Origin: Bacillota bacterium
Lineage (GTDB): Bacteria > Bacillota > Clostridia > Acetivibrionales > JAMNXU01
DNA: 64,000 bases
Assembly (NCBI GenBank): GCA_023623175.1
Contig: JAMNXU010000034.1
Coordinates: forward strand, 110,605 to 174,604
Reading direction: 5' to 3'
Part shown: one piece after another, positions 17,731 through 26,192 of the stretch
Layout: every line of letters starts with the position of its first letter
How positions within the stretch are numbered: position 1 is the first letter of the stretch
Notes under the pieces: generated by a model
What the model was told of the DNA's origin: nothing
The model's database searches: none
The model's input: only the letters and a program-made list of their open reading frames with translations
Program-made: the position numbers and the translations under genes

Positions 17731-18090
17731 TTATTTGTTCTGTGCGGGCGGATAGGTAAATATGCCGTCGCTCCAGATTCTTTCAAGGTTATAGAAGTTT
17801 CGGTCCTCTTCGTGAAATATGTGCACAACCACGGATCCGTAGTCGAGTAAAATCCAGCGCGCGCTGTCGTAGCCTTCCTTCCTGTCATGGCCTATTCCCA
17901 GTTCCTGCATTTTAAATTCGAGCTCATCGGCCAGTGATTTGATATGAGTTGTGGATGTTCCGCTGCAAATTACAAAGTAGTCGGCAAGGATCGAAACCTT
18001 GTCAATGTTTATTACGCTGACATTCCTCGCCTTCTTGTCCTCGAGTATTTCAACAATCTTATCCGCCAACTGTCTTGAAGTCAAACACAT
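17731..18090 (-). CDS. rsfS: Ribosomal silencing factor
   Basis: 119 residues. RsfS binds ribosomal protein uL14 and blocks subunit joining under starvation. Visible family blocks are DKKARNVSVINIDKVSILADYFVICSGTST, DELEFKMQELG, and ARWILLDYGSVVVHIF, followed by YNLERIWSD. The ATG at 18090 lies only one base after AAGGAGG, so the TTG at 18084 (7 bases after it, giving MTSRQLADKIV) is probably the real start. Last gene of the conserved nadD-yqeK-LytR_C-rsfS order. Confidence 0.94.
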   Translation of the reverse strand: MCLTSRQLADKIVEILEDKKARNVSVINIDKVSILADYFVICSGTSTTHIKSLADELEFKMQELGIGHDRKEGYDSARWILLDYGSVVVHIFHEEDRNFYNLERIWSDGIFTYPPAQNK

Positions 18091-18215
18091 TCCTCCTTGT
18101 TCGGTTCAGCATTTTCTGTACATACATTGATCGTGTGTTTTTCAAATCGTGTATTCAATTTCATTATTAATCAATTATATCACCACGGGCCAAAAAAAGT
18201 TAATACCCCAAATTA

Positions 18216-18836
18216 TTACGGTTTATAGTCATCGCCTATAATAATCGTGGCGGCAAATCTTGATTCGGGATCGGGGATCTTTATTACATTGGGTATTTTC
18301 AATATAAGGCTCAGGTCGGTTCCCACTCCGTAATCGTTCCTCTCTATGATTTGCGTGAAAATCGGGGTATTTGATTTTGCGTTGCCGGCGCTTACCTTGT
18401 AACCGTGAAGCTCAAGGGTCTCCCTGACCATTTCCGCAATTTTCGGAATGCCGCTGTAATTTATAACCTCAACCCTTACGGTAATCATTTCTTCCGGTGA
18501 CATTGTGGGCGAAGTTTCCGGCATAGGCAAATCCTCGGGTTCCTGCTCAGGTTCCGGCGTCCCGGAAGGTTCGGGTGACGGCTTCGGAGACGTGGACGGC
18601 GCAGGATCCGGCCTCCTCGTGTATTCCTGTGTTTCCTCTATTATAATATCATCATCTTCTTCTTTTACTTCGGGCTTGTTTTCTTTTGGCTGCTCATTGG
18701 AAGCCACCACAGGAACTTCGTCAGCAAATACCCTGGAGTCCCTTATGAAATTGAACATAACAACAACAGAGCATGCTATCAGAATCGCTGTTCCCACAAA
18801 CATGAAAACTAGGTTTGCAAACAGCTTTAATTTCAT
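18216..18836 (-). CDS. Membrane-anchored LytR C-terminal-domain protein
   Basis: 206 residues, ATG behind AAGGTGAT. One N-terminal membrane segment (about 7-32), then an acidic and Pro/Ser/Glu-rich extracytoplasmic linker (about 40-110), then a LytR_C-type domain (TVRVEVINYSGIPKIAEMVRETLELHGYKV, to about residue 200). The catalytic LytR-CpsA-Psr domain is absent, so it is not a teichoic acid ligase itself. It lies between yqeK and rsfS, where clostridia usually keep the full LCP protein or this short form. A cell-envelope role is inferred. Confidence 0.8.
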   Translation of the reverse strand: MKLKLFANLVFMFVGTAILIACSVVVMFNFIRDSRVFADEVPVVASNEQPKENKPEVKEEDDDIIIEETQEYTRRPDPAPSTSPKPSPEPSGTPEPEQEPEDLPMPETSPTMSPEEMITVRVEVINYSGIPKIAEMVRETLELHGYKVSAGNAKSNTPIFTQIIERNDYGVGTDLSLILKIPNVIKIPDPESRFAATIIIGDDYKP

Positions 18837-18895
18837 ATAATCACCTTTTTGTCTTATCTTGTGTATGACATACCAAACAACTTATCCGGCAACTG

Positions 18896-19495
18896 CTACA
18901 CCGGTCGGCGTTTCAGCAGAATCGCGTTCCGGGCGTGTATGGTGTCAGGATGAATAAGAGCGTCGCGCTTATCCAGCACATATTTTATCGTTCTGTCAAT
19001 GGCTAGCAGTATGGCTTCATCCAGGTCCTGCCATGCGAGATTCCTCAGCTCGTCCACCCCGGGAAAATCCCTGCCGGGTTCTATCAGGTCCGCAAGAAAC
19101 AATACTTTGTCGAGCAGGCTCATATTATCGCTGCCCGTGGTATGAATCCTGACAGCATTCTCTATCTCGGGGTCGTCAATTCCATACTCGCGACGAATGA
19201 GCTTCGCAGCGATGAGACCGTGCAGGAGTTCCGGCTGGGCCCTGTAAATGGGAGTTACCTCCACGCCGTATTCATCGCAAAGATCAAACAACTGCGGCCC
19301 CCTGATATCTCGCGCGCAGTCATGCAATAAGCCGGCCAGCGCCGCCTTTTCGGCATTGCAGCCATAGTGCCGCGCAAGTTTTTCAGCGGTTTCCGCCACA
19401 CCCAGGGTATGCTTGTAGCGCCTGGGAGACAGGGTCTTCGCAAGCCTGCTTTTTATTTCTTCCACGAGGTCCTTTGTATATTTTAGGTTATCCAT
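18896..19495 (-). CDS. yqeK: HD-domain nucleotide hydrolase YqeK (bis(5'-nucleosyl)-tetraphosphatase type)
   Basis: 199 residues. The HD metal-binding motifs are visible: His in RYKHTLGVAETAEKLA (about 27-42), HD in LAGLLHDCARD (about 56-66), then HGLIAAKLI, IRIHTTG-like VRIHTTGSDNMS and the Asp in LADLIEPGRDF. YqeK proteins hydrolyse diadenosine tetraphosphate symmetrically to ADP (family knowledge). It starts about 60 bases after nadD and belongs to the same transcript. Confidence 0.92.
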   Translation of the reverse strand: MDNLKYTKDLVEEIKSRLAKTLSPRRYKHTLGVAETAEKLARHYGCNAEKAALAGLLHDCARDIRGPQLFDLCDEYGVEVTPIYRAQPELLHGLIAAKLIRREYGIDDPEIENAVRIHTTGSDNMSLLDKVLFLADLIEPGRDFPGVDELRNLAWQDLDEAILLAIDRTIKYVLDKRDALIHPDTIHARNAILLKRRPV

Positions 19496-19554
19496 GGTCT
19501 TTCACCTGTAAACCCGTTGCCCCTCGCCAGTTTTGCCAATTTAACTTCCCCAGT

Positions 19555-20172
19555 TCAACCGCGGTACAGGTTGTTTTGCCTGATGTAGCTTTCGACCGAT
19601 TCGGGCAGGAAGTATTTTATTGACAGTCCCTTTTTGATCCTGTCGCGTATTATTGTGGATGAAATGCCTATGAGCGGAGCTTCTGCCGTGTGAATTCTTG
19701 CACTGTACTCACGCTTCAAATCATCCAGCATCCTATTGAAACAGTCCCTGTTAAATCCGGGCCTCATGACCGCTATAAACTCGGCCAGTTCAAATATCCT
19801 TCCGGGATTTCTCCAGTTAACTATGTCGTGCACGATATCCGCACCGATTATGAAAAAAATGCGCGTATTTTCGCCAAATTCCTCCCTGAGCTCCTCGAGA
19901 GTATCCACGGTATAGGAATAGCCCGGCCTGTCTATTTCAATCTTTGAAACCTCAAAAAATTCATTGCCCTGTATCGCCCTTTTAACCATCTCATATCGAT
20001 GCAAGGCATCGGAAACTGCTTCAAGCGGTTTGTGCGGTGGCCTTCCCGAAGGTATGAACACCACCCTGTCCAGCCTGAACTGTTCCCTGAGTGTTTCGGC
20101 TATCAGCAAATGGCCGAAATGAATCGGGTCGAACGTTCCGCCGGATATGCCTATTCTTTTTTCCTCCAGCAT
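19555..20172 (-). CDS. nadD: Nicotinate-nucleotide adenylyltransferase
   Basis: 205 residues from ATG at 20172 (behind AGGTGGT), which places the nucleotide-binding motif GISGGTFDPIHFGHLLIAE right at the N-terminus as in the family; a start at 20322 would add 50 unrelated residues. It transfers AMP from ATP to nicotinate mononucleotide in NAD synthesis. Other signatures: FIPSGRPPHKP, and the C-terminal ISSTIIRDRIKKGLSIKYFLPESVESYI. First gene of the nadD-yqeK-LytR_C-rsfS group. Confidence 0.95.
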   Translation of the reverse strand: MLEEKRIGISGGTFDPIHFGHLLIAETLREQFRLDRVVFIPSGRPPHKPLEAVSDALHRYEMVKRAIQGNEFFEVSKIEIDRPGYSYTVDTLEELREEFGENTRIFFIIGADIVHDIVNWRNPGRIFELAEFIAVMRPGFNRDCFNRMLDDLKREYSARIHTAEAPLIGISSTIIRDRIKKGLSIKYFLPESVESYIRQNNLYRG

Positions 20173-20269
20173 CAGACCACCTGCACTGCCAAAGTTTAAA
20201 ATTCTCTCGATTTCGACATATTTTATATTATACCATAAAAAATCTCCTGTTACATCAATCTTAAGAATT

Positions 20270-20291
20270 GTCCCGCGGTTTCCCGCGGGAC
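20270..20291. other. Perfect GC-rich hairpin between nadD and purD
   Basis: GTCCCGCGG pairs perfectly with CCGCGGGAC around TTTC. It lies downstream of purD and upstream of nadD on the minus strand, so it may end the pur transcript, though no clear T-run follows. Its GTCCC/GGGAC ends recall the dispersed repeats at 16096 and 25527. Confidence 0.5.
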
Positions 20292-20394
20292 AGGTTATTC
20301 CATTCCGGCCATAATTAAGCACAGGTTACAGTAAACCGGAATTATCCTCATCAAGAAAAAATCAAGATTACTGTTCAAAAATTTTGTCGCATTA

Positions 20395-21651
20395 TTAAGC
20401 GCGTCCAATGTCCTTCCTGTAATGCATTTTGTCAAACTTGATCATGCCTGCATATTCATAAGCCCTGTTTATTGCGATGTCCAGGTTTTCACCCGTAGCC
20501 GTGACGCCGAGTACCCTTCCTCCGTCTGTATAATATGTTCCGTTACGCCTTGTGGTCCCGGAATGGAACACCAGGGCTCCCGCCTCAAGGGCCTGCGGTA
20601 TTCCCTCAATGGGAAATCCCTTTTCATATTTGCCGGGATATCCTCCCGAAGCCAGGATGACACATGCTGCAGCATTGTCGTCCCATTGCAGGTCAATTTC
20701 ATCCAGCCTTTCATCAATCACCGCTTCAATTATGTCCACAAGGTCGGTCTTAAGCCTCGGAAGCACTACCTGGGTTTCGGGATCGCCAAAACGGGCATTG
20801 TATTCTATAACCTTCGGTCCCTCCGCTGTAATCATCAGCCCGAAGTACAACACACCCTTGAATTTACGGCCTTCCTGAGCAAGGGCCCTTATTGTCGGTT
20901 TAAAAATCTCTTCCATGCATCTTTCAGCAATTTCGGGAGTGTAATAACAGTTCGGCGAAACTGCGCCCATGCCGCCGGTATTCAGCCCCCGGTCATTGTC
21001 CAGGGCCCTTTTGAAGTCCTGGGAACTAACCATCGGGACCACGGTTTTTCCGTCGGTAAAAGCAAGAACGGTGGCTTCGCGTCCCGAGAGAAATTCTTCA
21101 ATAACCACTGATTTCCCCGCGTCGCCGAAAACCCGGTCCTCCATTATGTCCTTAACCGCGCGCTCAGCTTCATCAAAATCCGATGCAATTATCACTCCCT
21201 TGCCGAGAGCAAGGCCGTCGGCCTTTACTACTACCGGAAAACTGCATTTTTTTAGGTACTCCAGGGCTGCCCTGCTGTCCGTGAATATCTCGTACCGCGC
21301 TGTAGGAATTCCGTAATGTTTCATCAGGTCTTTCGCAAATGCCTTGCTGCTCTCAATCAGTGCTGCCGACCTGCTGGGCCCGAACGCCCTGATGCCTGCC
21401 CTTTCAAGTTCATCCACCATTCCCGCAGCAAGCGGGTCGTCGGGCGACACAAAAACTAAGTCAACCGCCTTTTCCCTTGCGGCTGCAATAATTCCGTCCG
21501 TGTCCATCACATCCACAGGCACGCACTCGGCGATCTCCGAAATGCCCCCGTTGCCGGGAGCGCAGTATATCTTCTCAACCCGGCTGCTTTGCGACAGTTT
21601 CCAGGCAATGGCGTGTTCCCTGCCGCCTTTGCCGACCACCAATATTTTCAT
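20395..21651 (-). CDS. purD: Phosphoribosylamine-glycine ligase
   Basis: 418 residues, ATG behind GAGGAGG. N-terminal KILVVGKGGREHAIAWKL, then the ATP-grasp core: AFGPSRSAALIESSKAFAKDLM, PVVVKADGLALGKGVIIA, VIEEFLSGREATVLAF, LNTGGMGAVSPN, and the metal site FNARFGDPETQVVL (as EYNARFGDPETQ). It joins glycine to phosphoribosylamine, the second step of purine synthesis. Starts 19 bases after the purH stop; last gene of the purE-F-N-H-D run. Confidence 0.97.
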   Translation of the reverse strand: MKILVVGKGGREHAIAWKLSQSSRVEKIYCAPGNGGISEIAECVPVDVMDTDGIIAAAREKAVDLVFVSPDDPLAAGMVDELERAGIRAFGPSRSAALIESSKAFAKDLMKHYGIPTARYEIFTDSRAALEYLKKCSFPVVVKADGLALGKGVIIASDFDEAERAVKDIMEDRVFGDAGKSVVIEEFLSGREATVLAFTDGKTVVPMVSSQDFKRALDNDRGLNTGGMGAVSPNCYYTPEIAERCMEEIFKPTIRALAQEGRKFKGVLYFGLMITAEGPKVIEYNARFGDPETQVVLPRLKTDLVDIIEAVIDERLDEIDLQWDDNAAACVILASGGYPGKYEKGFPIEGIPQALEAGALVFHSGTTRRNGTYYTDGGRVLGVTATGENLDIAINRAYEYAGMIKFDKMHYRKDIGRA

Positions 21652-21670
21652 CGGGTTTTCCTCCTCGCCA

Positions 21671-23215
21671 TCAGTGTCTGAAATGCCTCATCCCGGTAAA
21701 TACCATGGCAATACCGTATTTGTTGCAGGCATCGATTGATTCCTGGTCCTTAACCGAACCCCCGGGCTGTATTATTGCCTTAATGCCGGCTTTTGCCGCA
21801 GCCTCGACGCAGTCGGGGAACGGGAAGAAAGCGTCCGAAGCCATTACTGCTCCCCTGGTACGGTCTCCACCGTACTCAATGGCTATCTTCGCGGCCATGA
21901 TCCTGTTGGTCTGTCCCGGTCCCACGCCTAGCGTCTGCCGGTTTTTGGCGACGACTATCGCGTTGGACTTGGTATGCTTGACCACCTTCATCGCAAAAAT
22001 CAGGTCCTCGAGCGTTTCTTCATCGGGTTTCGCCTCGGTTACAAACTCGATCCCGTTCCTGTCAAGTAGCCCGGTATTGTAGTTCTGTACAAGCAGTCCT
22101 CCCGGTATTTTCTTCATATCGAAAGTGCCCTTCGGCATTTTTTCCGAAATGCCTTCAAGCTTCAGAATCCTTATATTTTTCTTGGAGCGCAGGATCTCAA
22201 GGGCTTCTTCATCATAATCCGGCGCAATTACAATCTCAATGAATATCTTGTTTATTTCCTGCGCGGTCCTGGCGTCGATTTTGCGGTTGGCCGCCACAAT
22301 TCCTCCGAATATCGATACGGGGTCGGCTTCATAAGCCCTGACCCAGGCTTCGTAAATTGTGGATGCACTGGCCACTCCGCAGGGATTCGCGTGTTTGACC
22401 GCCACAACCGTGGGCTCATCGAACTCCTTGATCAATTCAATTGCACCGTTGGCATCGTTGATGTTGTTATAGGACAGTTCCTTGCCGTGAAGCTGTATCG
22501 CCGATGTTATGCAGCCCCTGCCCGCGCCGACTTCCCTGTAAAAGACCGCATTCTGATGCGGATTTTCGCCATAGCGCATTTCCTGCGCCTTTTCAAAGGT
22601 CAATGTCAGCGTATCGGGGAACTGACCGTCCCCGGCTACATCCCTCAGGTACTTTGCTATAAGAGTGTCATAATGGCTCGTGTGCTCGAAAACCTTTCGC
22701 GCAAGCCTGAACTTTGTTTCGGCGGAAATGTCCCCCGCGGTTTTCCATTCTTCCAGCACGGCGCCGTAATCGGCCGGATCCACTATCACCACGACATCCC
22801 GGTAGTTTTTCGCAGCTGCCCTGAGCATCGTCGGCCCGCCGATATCAATATTTTCAATTGCTTCTTCCAGTGTTACGTTTTCCTTCAGTATGGTCTGCTT
22901 GAACGGATATAGATTGATAATGACCATGTCTATGGGCTCAATGCCGAGCTCTTCGAGCTGTTTCATGTGTTCCGGGTTGCTGCGGATTGCGAGAAGTCCT
23001 CCGTGGACCTTGGGATGGAGGGTCTTGACCCTTCCGTCAAGGCATTCGGGAAAACCGGTAACATCAGATATGCTTATTACCTTTATTCCCGCGTCGCTCA
23101 AAACCTTCGCCGTTCCGCCCGTGGAAATGATCTCGACTCCCCGGGCTGCCAGTTCCCGGGCCATTTCAACAATCCCGGTCTTGTCCGATACGCTTATCAA
23201 TGCGCGTTTAATCAT
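21671..23215 (-). CDS. purH: Bifunctional AICAR formyltransferase / IMP cyclohydrolase
   Basis: 514 residues, full length. The N-terminal cyclohydrolase domain has [53 protein letters not shown] and [16 protein letters not shown]. The formyltransferase domain has LRYGENPHQ (as [14 protein letters not shown]), [22 protein letters not shown] (catalytic His) and a C-terminal [14 protein letters not shown]. It catalyses the last two steps to IMP. ATG behind GGGAGTG. Confidence 0.97.
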   Translation of the reverse strand: MIKRALISVSDKTGIVEMARELAARGVEIISTGGTAKVLSDAGIKVISISDVTGFPECLDGRVKTLHPKVHGGLLAIRSNPEHMKQLEELGIEPIDMVIINLYPFKQTILKENVTLEEAIENIDIGGPTMLRAAAKNYRDVVVIVDPADYGAVLEEWKTAGDISAETKFRLARKVFEHTSHYDTLIAKYLRDVAGDGQFPDTLTLTFEKAQEMRYGENPHQNAVFYREVGAGRGCITSAIQLHGKELSYNNINDANGAIELIKEFDEPTVVAVKHANPCGVASASTIYEAWVRAYEADPVSIFGGIVAANRKIDARTAQEINKIFIEIVIAPDYDEEALEILRSKKNIRILKLEGISEKMPKGTFDMKKIPGGLLVQNYNTGLLDRNGIEFVTEAKPDEETLEDLIFAMKVVKHTKSNAIVVAKNRQTLGVGPGQTNRIMAAKIAIEYGGDRTRGAVMASDAFFPFPDCVEAAAKAGIKAIIQPGGSVKDQESIDACNKYGIAMVFTGMRHFRH

Positions 23216-23252
23216 TTTTACACTCCCTTACATTCTTTATTTTTCATTTTCT

Positions 23253-23897
23253 TCAATCAGCGTTTGTATGTTCGTCAACAAGGATCCTGACCTTTCTCCC
23301 TTCGAGCGCCAGGCGCCCCTTTGCAAAAAGACGGATTGCTTCGGGCAGCAACTCGCGTTCTGCCTCTTCCATGACCCTTTTCTGCAAGGTTTCCGGCGTG
23401 TCGTCATCCCTGACGTATACTGCTTTCTGGAGAATTATCGGTCCTGAATCATATTCGTGCTCAACGAAATGAACCGTGGCGCCCGTTATTTTCACTCCGT
23501 ATTTCAATGCTTCGCGGTGAGGTATTATTCCATAGTATCCCTTTCCGCAAAACGCCGGTATCAGCGATGGATGAATATTGATTATCCTGCCCCTGAAATG
23601 GTTGCAAAATTTCTCTCCCGTTTTTACAAGATATCCCGCCATCACCACGAGTTCCACGCCGTGTTCCTCCATATGCCTGATGAGGGCGTCGTCAAATTCC
23701 TCCTCCGTCGCAAAATCCCTTTTTGAAATGACCGCGCGCGGGATGCCATGTTTCTCCGCCCTTTTCAGCGCATAGGCATCGGGATTGCTTGAAACAACGG
23801 TGGTTATGCGGCATCCTTCGAGATATCCGTCTTCAATCCTGTCTATTATATTCTGCAAATTGGTCCCGCCGCCGGATACCAGCACTCCTATATTCAT
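23253..23897 (-). CDS. purN: Phosphoribosylglycinamide formyltransferase (folate-dependent)
   Basis: 214 residues from ATG at 23897, chosen because GGAG lies 7 bases upstream and the protein then begins at the conserved NIGVLVSGGGTNLQ. Catalytic residues are in the usual places: Asn-His in INIHPSLIPAF and Asp in HEYDSGPII, with HFVEHEYD. It formylates GAR using 10-formyl-tetrahydrofolate. The usual partner purM is not upstream; instead a GC-rich structured spacer separates it from purF. Confidence 0.96.
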   Translation of the reverse strand: MNIGVLVSGGGTNLQNIIDRIEDGYLEGCRITTVVSSNPDAYALKRAEKHGIPRAVISKRDFATEEEFDDALIRHMEEHGVELVVMAGYLVKTGEKFCNHFRGRIINIHPSLIPAFCGKGYYGIIPHREALKYGVKITGATVHFVEHEYDSGPIILQKAVYVRDDDTPETLQKRVMEEAERELLPEAIRLFAKGRLALEGRKVRILVDEHTNAD

Positions 23898-24007
23898 GGC
23901 GCAGCTCCTTTCCATTGACTAAACTGGCCGCTTACCTAAAATCGACCTTCCTCTTTAAATCGCGCTTAAAATCACCCTTTTGTCCAATCGTCCCTTCAGC
24001 CCGCCTT

Positions 24008-24055
24008 CCCGGCACAAGCCTTCGCGGCTTTTGCCCGGGACAGGCCCTGCCGGGC
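24008..24055. repeat. GC-rich structured spacer between purF and purN
   Basis: A strong hairpin (24008-24039) pairs CCCGG and CCGGG around AAGCC-GCGA-GGCTT (minus-strand sense, GCGA tetraloop). It is followed by GCCCGG and CCGGGC arms at 24033-24055 that can form an alternative fold. It looks like an inserted palindromic element or an mRNA-processing or stability structure. Confidence 0.55.
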
Positions 24056-24065
24056 ACGGGACTTC

Positions 24066-25487
24066 TTATATTACCACCCGCCCCTTTCCTTTGAGGCATG
24101 CTGAAGGAATTTCTATCGGATACCTGGCGTCAAAGCATGCGGTGCAGAAACCGCATCGGGCACCCACGGGCGTTTTCAGCAGGCCCTCAAGACTCAGGTA
24201 GCACAGGCTGTCCGCGCCTATCATCTGCCGTATCTCCTCGACCGAATAGTTCGCCGCTACAAGCTGTTCCTCGTTGGGGATATCAACGCCGAAATAACAG
24301 GGATATCTCATCGGCGGCGAGCTCACCCTCATGTGAACCTCCTTCGCGCCGGCGTTTTTCAGCATTTGAATGATCCGGCGCGTGGTTGTTCCGCGGACGA
24401 TCGAGTCATCTATCATTACAAGCTTCTTGCCGTTTACAACGCTCTTCATGGCGTTGAATTTAATCCTTACGCTGTCCTCCCTCTGGTTCTGCTGCGGTTT
24501 TATGAAGGTGCGGCCGACATACCGGTTTTTGAGCAGTCCCTGGCCGTCAGGTATGCCTGACTGCTCGGAATAACCCATGGCCGCCGTCAGCCCCGAATCG
24601 GGCGCTCCTATTACCAGGTCCGCTTCAACGGGATGCTCCGTTGCAAGGAGTTTTCCCGCTTCAATCCTTGACTGGTGCACGCTCACTCCGTCAATGAAAC
24701 TGTCGGGCCTTGCAAAATATATGAATTCAAATATGCAGAGCCTGGAACTTCCGCCGGTCCCGGTCTGAAAGGACGAAATCCCGTGTTCATCAATAACTAC
24801 AATTTCCCCGGGATTGACGTCTCTTATGAAAGTTGCGCCTATTGCATCGAAAGCGCAGCTCTCCGACGCGAGCACCCAGGAATTGTCGAGCTTGCCGATG
24901 CAAAGCGGCCTGATGCCAAGAGGGTCCCTTACCCCGATAAGCAGCTCGGGCGTGAGCATTACGAGGGAATATGAACCGCGGACTTCCTGCATCATCTTTT
25001 TTATTGCCTCTATAACGTCATCACAGACTATGCTGTACCTTGATATCAAATTCAGCATTACTTCCGAATCGTTCGTGGACTGAAAAACCGCTCCGCTTTC
25101 CTCCATCCTGTCCCTGAGCGCGGTAGCATTGACAAGACTTCCGTTATGGGCAAGGGCCAGCTGACCGCTCCTGTATCTTATGACCATCGGCTGGGCATTC
25201 TCCCTGTAGCTTCCGCCCGTTGACGAGTAAAGCACGTGCCCTATGGCCGCCTTGCCCCTCAGGTGGTTCAGAATAATATCGTTAAATACCTCGGGAACAA
25301 GTCCCATGTCCTTGTGGTAAACAATCGTTCCCTCATCATTTACAGCCATGCCCGCGCTTTCCTGCCCCCTGTGCTGAAGCGCGTACAGCCCGTAATACAC
25401 GGTCCGGGCCACATCATGGCCGTCAACGCTGTAAATTCCGAAAACACCGCATTCCTCGTGAACTTTACCGTATCTTGCCTTCCTCAT
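24066..25487 (-). CDS. purF: Amidophosphoribosyltransferase
   Basis: 473 residues from ATG at 25487, which sits behind AAGGAGAAAAT and leaves a propeptide of about 12 residues before the conserved Cys of ECGVFGIYS. This is the Bacillus-type enzyme whose cleaved N-terminal Cys is the glutaminase nucleophile. The PRPP site MIDDSIVRGTTTRRI is present, with the iron-sulfur cysteines near PCYFGVD and in CGFCTACF. It makes phosphoribosylamine, the first committed step of purine synthesis. Confidence 0.97.
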   Translation of the reverse strand: MRKARYGKVHEECGVFGIYSVDGHDVARTVYYGLYALQHRGQESAGMAVNDEGTIVYHKDMGLVPEVFNDIILNHLRGKAAIGHVLYSSTGGSYRENAQPMVIRYRSGQLALAHNGSLVNATALRDRMEESGAVFQSTNDSEVMLNLISRYSIVCDDVIEAIKKMMQEVRGSYSLVMLTPELLIGVRDPLGIRPLCIGKLDNSWVLASESCAFDAIGATFIRDVNPGEIVVIDEHGISSFQTGTGGSSRLCIFEFIYFARPDSFIDGVSVHQSRIEAGKLLATEHPVEADLVIGAPDSGLTAAMGYSEQSGIPDGQGLLKNRYVGRTFIKPQQNQREDSVRIKFNAMKSVVNGKKLVMIDDSIVRGTTTRRIIQMLKNAGAKEVHMRVSSPPMRYPCYFGVDIPNEEQLVAANYSVEEIRQMIGADSLCYLSLEGLLKTPVGARCGFCTACFDARYPIEIPSACLKGKGRVVI

Positions 25488-25526
25488 ATTTTCTCCTTTT
25501 CTTGCTTGTTTCGTTCCCTGGTACAC

Positions 25527-25546
25527 GGGGACGGTTCTCTTGTCCC
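25527..25546 (+). repeat. Dispersed palindromic repeat, copy B
   Basis: GGGGACGGTTCTCTTGTCCC, differing by one base from copy A at 16096-16122 and in the opposite orientation. It lies in the 90-base spacer between purE and purF. Confidence 0.75.
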
Positions 25547-25576
25547 ACTGGCATTTTTACATCTCCTCAAGCTTTT

Positions 25577-26083
25577 TTACAGCTCCTCAAGTTTTTTCTG
25601 CAAAGCGGCGTTCTTTTCCGCCACGCGGCCAGCCAGGGATTTTTTGTACTGTTTCATTTTATCCCTCAGTCCCTCATAGCCGACCGACATGATCTGCACC
25701 GCAAGAAGCGCCGCGTTCTCCGCGCCGTCCACGGCTACGGTCGCAACGGGTATTCCCGCCGGCATCTGGACGATCGAAAGAAGCGAGTCGAGGCCGTCGA
25801 GCGTCGATGATTTTATCGGCACTCCTATAACCGGCAGCGGAGTATAGGCCGCAATCACCCCGGGGAGATGGGCAGCCTTACCTGCGGCCGCAATTATCAC
25901 GTCAAATCCGTTCTGTTCCGCGCCCTTTGCAAACTCTGCCGCCCTGTCAGGCGTCCTGTGGGCTGAACAGACCATTACTTCGGTTTCTATCCCAAATTCC
26001 TTCAAAAGCTTTATGCAATTCTTCATAACTGCCAGGTCGGAATCACTTCCCATTATAACTGCCGCTTTCGGTGCTTTGTTCAT
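25577..26083 (-). CDS. purE: N5-carboxyaminoimidazole ribonucleotide mutase
   Basis: 168 residues, class I PurE. Motifs: VIMGSDSDLAVMKNC (substrate phosphate site), VCSAHRTPDR (catalytic His), IAAAGKAAHLPGVIAAYTPLPVIGVPI and LLSIVQMPAGIPVATVA. It converts N5-CAIR to CAIR and normally needs PurK, which is not in the window. ATG behind GAGGAGGAT. First enzyme gene of the pur run after the permease. Confidence 0.96.
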   Translation of the reverse strand: MNKAPKAAVIMGSDSDLAVMKNCIKLLKEFGIETEVMVCSAHRTPDRAAEFAKGAEQNGFDVIIAAAGKAAHLPGVIAAYTPLPVIGVPIKSSTLDGLDSLLSIVQMPAGIPVATVAVDGAENAALLAVQIMSVGYEGLRDKMKQYKKSLAGRVAEKNAALQKKLEEL

Positions 26084-26116
26084 TCTGATCCTCCTCGTAA
26101 ATTTTTTCGCCCCTAA

Positions 26117-26183
26117 ATTTTAAAATCCAATACCTGTGCGGTATTGGATTTTAAAATCCGGTGTCCGTCTTAAAAAACGGACA
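26117..26183 (-). terminator. Two consecutive hairpins between the purine permease gene and purE
   Basis: An exceptional 18-bp perfect stem (26117-26134 with 26140-26157, 5-base loop) whose ends are ATTTTAAAAT lies next to a second hairpin, TGTCCGT/ACGGACA (26162-26183), with Ts in its loop. They could terminate or attenuate transcription from the permease promoter before purE, or protect RNA ends. The first stem is symmetric enough to act on both strands. Confidence 0.65.
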
Positions 26184-26192
26184 TTTGAAGTA

